A stretch of DNA of 64,000 nt from Lachnospiraceae bacterium. GTDB taxonomy: Bacteria > Bacillota > Clostridia > Lachnospirales > Lachnospiraceae. Below, in pieces: positions 24,529 to 32,578 of the stretch (positions are counted from its first letter, which is position 1; every line of letters begins with the position of its first letter). Both the position numbers and the translations under genes were made by a program. Where the stretch lies: contig CAJTHM010000006.1 of NCBI GenBank assembly GCA_910576125.1, forward strand, positions 62,001 to 126,000, read 5' to 3'. The notes below the pieces were generated by a model. The model made no database searches. It saw only the letters and a list, made by a program, of their open reading frames with translations, and was not told the origin of the DNA.

Positions 24529-25569
24529 ATGGGAAAGATATTTAAACAAATGAGCCATAACGACCGTATCAAAATGGAAGCCTTATTAAATGCAGGACAT
24601 TCCAAAGCGGAGGTAGCAAAGCAGTTACATTTCCACAGAAGCACGATATACCGGGAATACGACAAGGGTAAATATATGCACCGCAATTCTGATTATACGG
24701 AAGAGGAAAGGTATAGTAGCGATTTGGGGCAGAAAGCACACGACTACGCCCAAGAGGGAAAAGGCAGGGCATTAAAAATAGGGAATGACAGGGAATTGGC
24801 GGAGTGCATAGAGGATAAAATAGTAAATGATAAGTACAGCCCGGAAGCAGCGTTAGCGGAGATTGCCAAAGGAGAAAAACAGTTTAAAACCTCTATCAGC
24901 TTGCGGACGCTTTACAGATATATAGACAATGGAATTTTCTTGAAACTGACAAACAAAGACCTACCTATTAAGAGTAAAAAGAAAAAGCATAATAAAAAGG
25001 TAAAGGTACAGAAAAGGGCAAGTGCAGGGGAAAGCATAGAAAACAGACCCGAAGAGGTAAAGGACAGGGAGGTATTCGGTCATTGGGAAATGGATACAGT
25101 AAAAGGGCAACGTGGGGTTACGAAATCATGTATGCTTGTGCTGACAGAGAGAAAGACCCGTGATGAAATCATTATAAAGCTGAAAGACCAAACGGCAGCG
25201 TCCGTAGTGGAAGCGTTGGACCGGCTAGAAAGGAAATGGGGGGATATGTTTAGTAAGGTATTCCGCAGCATTACGGTAGATAACGGGGTGGAGTTTGCAG
25301 ATTATGAGGGTATGGAAAAATCCGTGTTTGGAGAGGAAAAGCGTACCTTTGTTTTCTATTGCCACCCTTATAGCAGTTGGGAGCGCGGGAGTAATGAGAA
25401 TAACAATAGGCTTATCCGCAGACACATACCAAAAGGGGAAGATTTTGACGGCAGGCAGGACGCAGAGATAGAGTATATAGAAAAATGGATTAACGATTAT
25501 CCAAGGGGAATCTTTGATTACAGAACATCAGCGGAACTATTCGAGGAAGAGTTACAGAAATTGGCATAA
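24529..25569 (+). CDS. IS30-family DDE transposase at prophage right end
   Basis: 346 residues. N-terminal HTH (AEVAKQLHFHRSTIYREYDKG), a second helical DNA-binding part, and the DDE core: Asp in GHWEMDTVKGQ, Asp in SITVDNGVEF, Glu in ERGSNENNNRLIRRHIPKG, all IS30 marks. Base composition and codon style match the phage genes. No inverted repeats flank it within the visible 500 bp upstream, so it does not look like an ordinary IS copy. It may mobilise the whole phage, or be a domesticated phage gene. Confidence 0.88.
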   Translation: MGKIFKQMSHNDRIKMEALLNAGHSKAEVAKQLHFHRSTIYREYDKGKYMHRNSDYTEEERYSSDLGQKAHDYAQEGKGRALKIGNDRELAECIEDKIVNDKYSPEAALAEIAKGEKQFKTSISLRTLYRYIDNGIFLKLTNKDLPIKSKKKKHNKKVKVQKRASAGESIENRPEEVKDREVFGHWEMDTVKGQRGVTKSCMLVLTERKTRDEIIIKLKDQTAASVVEALDRLERKWGDMFSKVFRSITVDNGVEFADYEGMEKSVFGEEKRTFVFYCHPYSSWERGSNENNNRLIRRHIPKGEDFDGRQDAEIEYIEKWINDYPRGIFDYRTSAELFEEELQKLA

Positions 25570-25749
25570 AATTTTTTTCAAAAACTTGTCGCAAAACTAT
25601 TGACAAAAGATAGGACTTGGGTTTTGGGGAGAATTTTGTTGTAAAATGAATTATGTTGCCTTATAATAAAAGAAATCATTACCTTATTTCTACATGTTTT
25701 CCCTATAGAAAAGTGTATACTGTTGTCTGTAGGGAGGGCGATAGAAGGG
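25570..25749. other. Probable phage right end / junction region
   Basis: 180 AT-rich bases between the last phage-style gene and genes of different style. Contains attgacaaaagatagg near 25599-25615, similar to the outward -35 seen inside IS30-type right ends. No repeat matching it occurs upstream of the transposase. The exact attachment point cannot be set without the left end. Confidence 0.35.
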
Positions 25750-26013
25750 ATGAAGAATGAAAATACTGGTCAAAACGTACCGGTGGATGAAGAGGAGGTA
25801 GACGCTATGCCATCCATTGAATTAGTGGAACATGAAAGAACAGCTTATATAAAAGGGATGGAAGATTATTTGCAGAAATTGAAATCAATGCCGAACAATG
25901 AGGCGGTAAAGAAATCCCAAAAAAGCCTGGAAAGTAGCCATATCATATGTGAGGACGGCGAATTTACAGAAAGATACAGCAACACCAGGAAATACGAACA
26001 GCGCAGGGGGTGA
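25750..26013 (+). CDS. Hypothetical protein, possible antitoxin
   Basis: 87 residues from ATG 25750 (AGGGAGGG 11 bases upstream). Acidic N terminus, helical middle (HERTAYIKGMEDYLQKLKSM), and charged end. It ends 3 bases before the next gene, the arrangement of antitoxin then toxin. No family recognised. Confidence 0.5.
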   Translation: MKNENTGQNVPVDEEEVDAMPSIELVEHERTAYIKGMEDYLQKLKSMPNNEAVKKSQKSLESSHIICEDGEFTERYSNTRKYEQRRG

Positions 26014-26016
26014 TAT

Positions 26017-26640
26017 ATGTACAGCAATTTACCTAATTTGATTATTGGTTTCCATGGTTGCGATTTAGATACCTACAGAAATGTATTGTATAAACACGAC
26101 AGGCTACAGGCAAGTCATAATTCCTATGATTGGTTGGGAGGCGGAATCTACTTTTGGGAGAATAGTCTGGACAGGGCTGAAGAATGGGCGGTTTCTTATT
26201 GCAACAGATACCGTAAAAACCATTCCGGTGAGAAACCGAAAGAGCCTGCGGTCATAGGGGCAGTCATAAGCCTAGGACATTGTTTGGATTTGACGGATTA
26301 TGGCAGTGCTTCTATTCTCAAGACGGGATATGAAATTTTAAAATTAGAACTGTCTCTGTTAGGTAAGCCTTTGCCAGTGAACAGGGACGTTACAGGAAGT
26401 AAGGATCTTTTATTGCGGGAGCGGGATTGTGCTGTCATTGAAAGGATTCATCAGTACAACAGGGAGAACGGCGAAAGACCTTATGACAGTGTCCGCGGAG
26501 TGTTCGTTGAGGGGAATCCTGTTTATGAAGATTCAGGAATCATGGAAAAGACGCATACACAGCTATGCATTATAAATCCTAATTGTATCAAAGGCTATTT
26601 TAGCCCGCTGTTGCCGGACAGAGAATGGAATATGGTCTGA
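26017..26640 (+). CDS. Putative ADP-ribosyltransferase-like (PARP-fold) protein
   Basis: 207 residues. GFHGCDLDTYRNVL, then SYDWLGGGIYFWENSLDRAEEWA and later RGVFVEGNPVYED have the spacing of the H-Y-E triad of ADP-ribosyltransferases (His in GFHG, Tyr in GIYFW, Glu in FVEG). The active-site reading is inference; the family is common in bacteria but usually unannotated. A likely partner gene lies upstream. It could be a phage-carried or chromosomal toxin/defence gene. Confidence 0.5.
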   Translation: MYSNLPNLIIGFHGCDLDTYRNVLYKHDRLQASHNSYDWLGGGIYFWENSLDRAEEWAVSYCNRYRKNHSGEKPKEPAVIGAVISLGHCLDLTDYGSASILKTGYEILKLELSLLGKPLPVNRDVTGSKDLLLRERDCAVIERIHQYNRENGERPYDSVRGVFVEGNPVYEDSGIMEKTHTQLCIINPNCIKGYFSPLLPDREWNMV

Positions 26641-26700
26641 ACCGAATCTGTCAATTCTGACAAATTTTCAGTATTATAATTTTGCTTTCAAAGATAAAAA

Positions 26701-27143
26701 GCTTCAGCTGCGCAGCTGCGACGGAGTCATCCCGGTAGCCTGCTTGAACTTCCGGCGGAAACTGGAGGTATTGACATAGCCCACAGCCAGGCTGATATCG
26801 TCGATGGGCATATCCGTGGTAAGCAGCGGTTCCTTCGCCTTTTTCAGGCGCAGCGCCCACACATAGTCGGAAAAATTCTCCCCCATCTCTTTTTTGAACA
26901 GATAGCTCATGTATGCGATGCTCACATGGAAGATATCCGCCAGATAGGAAATGGAAAAATCCGCGGAGGTGAAATTCTCCTCCACCAGCTGGCCAATCTG
27001 CGCGGCATTGATGATCTGATTTTTGGCTTCGGACTCGAAAAGGCCCAGAAGCTGTCCGATATGGGACTGGATTTCCGCCTTTTTTTCCCGGTAGGGGAAG
27101 CTGCGGCAGAAATACAGGGCCTCAAAATAAAGCTCGCTGTAGT
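26701..27143 (-). pseudogene. Truncated copy of AraC-type regulator C terminus (443-bp direct repeat A)
   Basis: About 95% identical to 32136-32578, the last 146 residues of the large AraC sensor, and in the same orientation. It keeps the complete AraC DNA-binding domain (IGQLVEENFTSADFSISYLA ... AVGYVNTSSFRRKFKQATGM) but has lost the sensor. Similarity stops at codon YSELY; the sequence beyond is unrelated. No credible start or promoter. Confidence 0.85.
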
Positions 27144-27412
27144 AGAGATACTTGTCGAGGAGAGTTGCAGGAGGGTACAATATTTCAAAGTCCTTTTTGA
27201 AAAATGTGTCTCAGGGCTGGCAAAATATCGAAAAGACTAATTTGCCTTAATGAAGGCGATGGTGTATTCGTTAAAATATATAAAGAGCAAATGTATGAAA
27301 TGTATGTTGTATTTGTTACGAGTGTATTTTATAATAAAAGCAGTTTACAAAAGAAAGCTTTTTGTAAATCAAAAATATAATCTATAAGTTTGCAACTAGC
27401 AAAGGAGGCATT
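27144..27412. other. AT-rich gene-free stretch
   Basis: No convincing frame. A possible promoter and the AAAGGAGG site of the following broken leader lie at its right end; otherwise nothing recognised. Confidence 0.4.
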
Positions 27413-27493
27413 ATGAAAGGTAAAAAGTAATTTGTGCTATTGATGACTATGCTTGTCATGGCTGTAGGGGGTTCTGGCGGCAACGATAAGTAG
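27413..27493 (+). pseudogene. Broken lipoprotein leader remnant
   Basis: AAAGGAGG then ATG AAA GGT AAA AAG TAA: a stop at codon 6, after which the frame continues FVLLMTMLVMAVGGSGGND to a second stop at 27491. This looks like the signal peptide of a substrate-binding lipoprotein with a nonsense change and loss of the lipobox Cys (compare the intact leader at 34654). Confidence 0.6.
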
Positions 27494-27535
27494 CGTGGCG
27501 AGATGAGAATCTGAAAGAGCGGATTAGAAAGGTAG

Positions 27536-28102
27536 GACTACGCGTTTGACAAGGAAGAAAAATATAGAATATCTAAATATATTGTGACAGAGCAAACAGC
27601 TCAGGGTGATTTGCTGGCAATGAATATGCGAACGGAAGATTGTATTAAATTGAGAGGAAAGGATATGAAGGAACTGCTAAAACGAAAGGATTAATGAGTA
27701 TATATACCATTAATCAGATGCTTGGACTCATTGAAAAAAGCCAGCCGGATATTATATTATATGGATCGCAATCTCAAACAATACCAAATGATAGTGGTGG
27801 TTTAAAACAGTATCCAGTAGCCCAAAATGAGCTGATTTTAGCGTGTCAGGCAGATGCATATATATTATGCGTTTCATGTGAAGATAGTGTAGAATATGTT
27901 AGACGTACAATTGCATATTTGGAATCGATTTATCCATCAGAAGTAATCGCCATTGCCCTTTCGCCGCTAAAAAATCGTTTTGGATGAAAGAGCAGCGGTA
28001 AATCAATTTCAGGGACTTGGAATTCCTATATATATTTGGCGAAAAGAAGAGCAGTTTACAGAAATGGTGCAGAAATGTATTTACTATTTTTGCGAAGCAT
28101 GA
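27536..28102 (+). pseudogene. Decayed peptide-maturation-like cassette (two broken genes)
   Basis: First, an open frame without start (27536-27694) ends RISKYIVTEQTAQGDLLAMN, then RTEDCIKLRGKD, similar in style to a peptide-system N-terminal domain. It shares a base with ATG 27694 of the next frame (MSIYTINQMLGLIEKSQPDI ... YILCVSCEDSVEYVRRTIAY), which stops at 27987. In the +1 frame the protein clearly continues (VLDERAAVNQFQGLGIPIYI ... QKCIYYFCEA) to 28102, so a frameshift lies near 27970. Resembles a RiPP maturation helper (TIGR04066-like); assignment tentative. Confidence 0.5.
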
Positions 28103-28152
28103 CATGGTGGTAAAGATGCGGATGTTGAACTCTATAGAAAGGCGGTGTTTGT

Positions 28153-30063
28153 GTGCGACAATCCTTACGGATCCTGAAAGACAATTTAAAGTACTTGTTG
28201 AAGCTCGTATGGGGGTACGACAAGTCCCTGTTCGCTTTCTTTGTGGTATTTTCCATAGCAGGGGCGGTGCTGAGCTATATAGAGATCTATGTTCCCAAAA
28301 TCCTGTTGGGAAGCCTGATTCAGGAAACGCCGATGGACAGGCTGCTTGTGCAGATAGGGCTGCTGAGCCTTGCGATATTGGCCACCACTTTTGTCAGGAG
28401 CTGGACGGAAAACCGATATCAGTGCAAATGCGGGCTTGTAAGGACAGATTTGTGCCTGAATCTCCTGACGATTAAGCGGTTTAGGATGCGGTACCCCTAT
28501 ATGGAGGATCCAAAGACCGCGGACAGCCTGGAGAAGGCCAAGTACATATCCTGGAGCTCCAACGCGGGCATAGAGGCAACGCTCAATAACCTCCAGACTT
28601 TTACGAGGGGACTTATTTTGTTGATTGGAGTCAGCGCAATCTGCGTCACGCTGAATCAGGCGATTCCTTTGGTGCTGATTGCGACAGCTGTGATTAATCT
28701 GCTGCTGGGCAATGCCTCCAAGAAAAAGGATGTGCAGCTTCGGGAGTGGAATGCCTCCTTTGATCGGGAGATAGGGTATCTGAGCGGCAATATGGGAGAG
28801 CCGGATTTGGGCAAGGATGTGCGGGTGTATAGGCTAAAGGACTGGTGGCTCAAAAAGTATGCCGCATGTTTAGGTATACGGCTGCAAAATGAGAAGAATT
28901 CCCAAAAAACTCTCACCGGCATGAAGCAGATGGCGACATTGCTTAGTATGGCTGCCAATGCCGTTGTATACATATGTCTGATAGGGGATGTGCTTTCAGG
29001 GGGGATTAGCATCGATGACTTCCTTTTGTACCTGGGAGCGGCTGCCACGCTGAGCCTTGCTTTTCAGGAGCTGATAGACAGCGCCACCAATATCGCCCAA
29101 TACTCCAAATGCATCGAGGATTTCCGTCAGGTCATGGAGCTGCCGGAGGAATTCGAGGAGCATTCCATGGAAGAAAGACATTCCATGGAAGAAGGGCATT
29201 CCATGGAAGAAAGACATTCCATGGAAGAAGGGCATTCCATGGAAGAAGGGCATTCCGGAGAGGAGCTGCCAGAGGCTGCGGAATGGGGCGGCGCGCCGTC
29301 CTCGATTCGCTTTGACCGGGTCAGCTACTGCTATCCGGGCAGCGACGCTCCCGTATTGACGGATTTGAGCTTTGAGATTCAAAAAGGGCAGCGCGTCGCC
29401 TTGATAGGCATCAACGGCGCGGGAAAGACCACAGCCGTAAAGCTGCTGACAGGACTGCTGGAACCGGATTCCGGCACGATTTTCGTGGATGGCATCGATA
29501 CCAGGCTGATTCCCAGGCAGCAGCTGTATGACCGCTTCTCTGTGGTGTTCCAGGAAATCAACCAGTATGCGTTCACGGTATCCCAGAACATATCGTTCCA
29601 ACAGGAGCACGACAGGGAGTGCATGTCTCATGCATTGGATGGGGCGGAAATGCGTACATTGGTAGACGAATTCCCAAAAGGGCTCAACACCATGCTGCGC
29701 AAGGACTATGCCACGGATGGGATATTGCTGTCCGGAGGGCAGGCGCAGACCCTGTCCTTGGCCAGGGCGCTCTACAAGGACAGCCCATTTCTGGTTCTGG
29801 ACGAGCCTACCGCTGCCTTAGACGCACTGGCGGAGGAAAGGCTCTACCGGCGCTTCGACAGGATTATGCAGGGCAAGACAGTCCTGTTCATTTCGCACAG
29901 ACTGGCCAGCACGCGGTTCTGCGACCGCATCGTGGTGATTGACGGTGGGTCAGTCCGCGAGGAGGGAACCCACGAGGAGCTGCTCCGGGCTGGCGGGCTT
30001 TACGCCAGGATGTACGAGAGCCAGTCCTCCAGATACGCGGAGGAGAAAGGGGAGGCGTCATGA
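28153..30063 (+). CDS. ABC exporter half-transporter 1
   Basis: 636 residues from GTG 28153 (AAAGGCGG 7 bases before). Membrane domain about 1-335 with six segments, ATPase about 370-630: Walker A GINGAGKTT (about 418), signature LSGGQAQ, Walker B FLVLDEPTAALDA, switch His in FISHRLAS. Between the domains residues 337-371 are hexapeptide repeats HSMEER/HSMEEG from a perfect 18-bp repeat. The stop overlaps the next gene (ATGA), so the two probably form a heterodimer exporting a peptide or drug. Confidence 0.9.
   Translation: MRQSLRILKDNLKYLLKLVWGYDKSLFAFFVVFSIAGAVLSYIEIYVPKILLGSLIQETPMDRLLVQIGLLSLAILATTFVRSWTENRYQCKCGLVRTDLCLNLLTIKRFRMRYPYMEDPKTADSLEKAKYISWSSNAGIEATLNNLQTFTRGLILLIGVSAICVTLNQAIPLVLIATAVINLLLGNASKKKDVQLREWNASFDREIGYLSGNMGEPDLGKDVRVYRLKDWWLKKYAACLGIRLQNEKNSQKTLTGMKQMATLLSMAANAVVYICLIGDVLSGGISIDDFLLYLGAAATLSLAFQELIDSATNIAQYSKCIEDFRQVMELPEEFEEHSMEERHSMEEGHSMEERHSMEEGHSMEEGHSGEELPEAAEWGGAPSSIRFDRVSYCYPGSDAPVLTDLSFEIQKGQRVALIGINGAGKTTAVKLLTGLLEPDSGTIFVDGIDTRLIPRQQLYDRFSVVFQEINQYAFTVSQNISFQQEHDRECMSHALDGAEMRTLVDEFPKGLNTMLRKDYATDGILLSGGQAQTLSLARALYKDSPFLVLDEPTAALDALAEERLYRRFDRIMQGKTVLFISHRLASTRFCDRIVVIDGGSVREEGTHEELLRAGGLYARMYESQSSRYAEEKGEAS
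29161..29250 (+). repeat. Five 18-bp coding repeats (HSMEEx)
   Basis: Five tandem copies of cattccatggaagaa plus aga or ggg, then a decayed sixth (cattccggagag). Alternate copies differ only in the last codon (AGA, GGG, AGA, GGG, GGG). In frame in the linker of the ABC protein. The same unit occurs at 56312-56329 in an unrelated gene. Confidence 0.9.
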
Positions 30064-31946
30064 ACAAACCGCGGAATTGCAAGGAGAATGTGGCATTATT
30101 TACCTTTTTTCTAAAGGAGACCAGACGGTGCTCCAGATGGTTCGTGCCGGTCAGCTTCGCCATCATGGTGATTCAGGCACTGCGCCCTTTTCTGCTGGCC
30201 TATCTGCCCAGCCTGCTGATTGACGAGCTGACCCAGGGGCGGCGTCTTTCTGCCGTTATAGCGTATACGGTTGCGGTGGTGGCTGGCGAGGGGATTTTGG
30301 GCCTGTTGGTACAGGAGCTGCAGAAAAAGCAGAATGTGGAAAGCATGAGGGTGAACCGCCAGATGGAGATGAACGTATCTGTGACGATGGCGGATGTGCC
30401 CTATGCCAGGCTGGAGGACAAGGAATTCCTGGATTTCCGCCAGACCTACTTAAGCGGGCAGAGCCGCTCCTCGCAGATAGCGTATGTCATGGTGAGGGCT
30501 TTCCATATCGGCTCCTGCCTTTTGATGCTCGGGGGGTATGCCCTGCTCCTGGTGCGGCTCCTGGTAACGGATAGGGCCGGCATTTCCTCGGGCGTGTTGG
30601 TGGTGAACTTCCTGGTGTCGAATACCTGGATCTGGCTGCTTGTCATCGCGGGCATGAGCATTTATTCCTCGCGCCTAAAGGTGCAGGCGGACAACATGTA
30701 TACGAAGATGGTGGAGGAATTCGCGCCGACGGAGCGGGCATATGCCTATTACCAGAAGATTGGAAAGGACCAGGTGTGCGCAAAGGATATCCGGCTGTTC
30801 CGGTTCTATCCGCTGCTTTCCGCCTATATGGAGGACTACCGGAAAGCGGCAAGGAAAGTGGAGTGCAGGCTCTCTGATGCCACGCTACGGCGCACCGCTC
30901 CGGCGGAAATCTGCCTGAAGGTGCAGACACTGCTGATCTACATCTTGGTGACCATGAAAGTATACGTAAAAGCGATTACATTTGGCCAATTCTATATGTA
31001 TGCCAATGTCATCCGCAATACCATTGCGGCGCTGTCCGAGATGCTGGACGACATCACCAGTGTCCGCTATGCTTTCGGATTCCACTATGCTTATCAGGCG
31101 CTGATGGAAGAGGGCGCCATTAATGCGGGAGAGAGCGCGGAGGGAGCGGACGAAAAAAGTCAGATGCAGGAAAACTTCGCAGATGCTTCATTCAAGAGCC
31201 TTGAGTTCGAGGATGTCTGGTTCCGGTATCCGGGAAGCGAAGCCTGGGTGATCCAGGGCTTTTCCGGAAAGATAGAAGCAGGACAGAAAGTCAGCATCGT
31301 GGGAATGAACGGAGCGGGGAAGACCACTTTGATTAAGCTTCTGCACAGATTCTATCAGCCAGAGCGCGGGAGAATCCTGCTGAATGGGGCCGATATTAGC
31401 TCCTACCCATATGAGGCTTATTGGAAACTGTTCTCCACGGTATTCCAGGATGTCCATTACTTTGCCTATTCTGCGGGAGAGAATGTGGCTGTGGCTGCGG
31501 ACATGGATTCAGAGAGGGTTGGCCAGGCGCTGGGCAAAGTAGGGCTGGCGGAAATGCTCTCCGGGCATAAGGGGCGTGACACGGAGCTGACAAGGGAGTT
31601 TTCCGAGGAGGGCGTCATCCTGTCCGGCGGGGAGGCACAGAAGCTCGCCATAGCTAGGGCCTTTTACAAGGATGCTCCCATCTATGTGTTCGATGAGCCG
31701 ACGGCGGCGCTGGATCCATTGGCAGAGAAAGAGATTGTGGACTGCTTTGACGAATACACGCGCAGTAAGACAGTGATCTATATCTCCCACCGTATGGCGA
31801 GCTGCCGGAATTCCGATAAAATATTCGTGGTAGACCATGGGCACCTGGCCGAGTGCGGAACCCATGAACAGCTTGTGGCAGCGAAAGGGATTTATGGGCA
31901 GCTGTGGTCTGCACAGGCGCAGTGGTATATGAAAGCTGGCATTTGA
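30060..31946 (+). CDS. ABC exporter half-transporter 2
   Basis: 628 residues. Membrane domain about 1-350, ATPase about 375-620: Walker A GMNGAGKTT, signature LSGGEAQ, Walker B IYVFDEPTAALDP, and ISHRMAS. Overlaps the first ABC gene by 4 bases and is followed by a strong bidirectional terminator. Partner of the upstream half-transporter. Given the broken maturation genes upstream, the pair may once have exported a modified peptide. Confidence 0.9.
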   Translation: MNKPRNCKENVALFTFFLKETRRCSRWFVPVSFAIMVIQALRPFLLAYLPSLLIDELTQGRRLSAVIAYTVAVVAGEGILGLLVQELQKKQNVESMRVNRQMEMNVSVTMADVPYARLEDKEFLDFRQTYLSGQSRSSQIAYVMVRAFHIGSCLLMLGGYALLLVRLLVTDRAGISSGVLVVNFLVSNTWIWLLVIAGMSIYSSRLKVQADNMYTKMVEEFAPTERAYAYYQKIGKDQVCAKDIRLFRFYPLLSAYMEDYRKAARKVECRLSDATLRRTAPAEICLKVQTLLIYILVTMKVYVKAITFGQFYMYANVIRNTIAALSEMLDDITSVRYAFGFHYAYQALMEEGAINAGESAEGADEKSQMQENFADASFKSLEFEDVWFRYPGSEAWVIQGFSGKIEAGQKVSIVGMNGAGKTTLIKLLHRFYQPERGRILLNGADISSYPYEAYWKLFSTVFQDVHYFAYSAGENVAVAADMDSERVGQALGKVGLAEMLSGHKGRDTELTREFSEEGVILSGGEAQKLAIARAFYKDAPIYVFDEPTAALDPLAEKEIVDCFDEYTRSKTVIYISHRMASCRNSDKIFVVDHGHLAECGTHEQLVAAKGIYGQLWSAQAQWYMKAGI

Positions 31947-32064
31947 TGGATTGTGCAGGAAGGAAAGAGATAGAATGGAAATTATTGTGCCTACAGTTTA
32001 GTTATGTTGCAAGTAAAGGATTCCATTTCGGAATCGGACAGAAGATGGTTATGTGGATGGAACT

Positions 32065-32112
32065 GCAGACTTCTGAATCAATGAATTATGAATTCAGAAG
32101 TCTGCTTTCTAT
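32065..32112. terminator. Bidirectional terminator between ABC genes and AraC gene
   Basis: Perfect 14-bp inverted repeat (gcagacttctgaat 32065-32078 / attcagaagtctgc 32092-32105), 13-base loop, then tttctatt. Lies between convergent genes. Confidence 0.85.
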
Positions 32113-32135
32113 TGGGGGGAAAGCGTAAGGAATCG

Positions 32136-32578
32136 GCTTCAGCAGCGCAGCTGCGACGGCGTCATTCCCATAGCCTGCTTGAACTTCCGGCGGAAACTGG
32201 AGGTATTGACATAGCCCACAGCCAGGCTGATATCGTCAATGGGCATATCCGTGGTAAGCAGCAGTTCCTTTGCCTTTTTCAGGCGCAGCGCCCACACATA
32301 GTCGGAAAAATTCTCCCCCATCTCTTTTTTGAACAGATAGCTCATGTATGCGATGCTCACATGGAAGATGTCCGCCAGATAGGAAATGGAAAAATCCGCG
32401 GAGGTGAAATTTTCCTCCACCAGCTGGCCAATCTGCGCAGCATTGATAATCTGATTTTCGGCTTCGGACTCGAAAAGGCCCAGAAGCTGGCCGATATGGG
32501 ACTGGATTTCCTCTTTCTTTTCCCGGTAGGGGAAACTGCGGCAGAAATACAGGGCCTCAAAATAAAGCTCGCTGTAGT
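32136..32578 (-). repeat. 443-bp direct repeat B (inside AraC gene)
   Basis: 3' end of the intact AraC gene, about 95% identical to 26701-27143 in the same orientation; the copies are 5,435 bp apart and bracket the peptide debris and the ABC genes. Confidence 0.9.

Noticed and set aside
24529..25569. Transposase as an ordinary IS30 insertion in the prophage
   Set aside because: No inverted repeats or target duplication visible around the gene and its composition matches the phage; kept open because the left phage end is not in the window.
23100..25569. Search for an integrase or CI-like repressor at the phage right end
   Set aside because: None found; only the RHH protein, small genes and the transposase are present in this part.
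29161..29250. Tandem 18-bp repeats considered as CRISPR
   Set aside because: No spacers, in-frame coding repeats, no cas genes.
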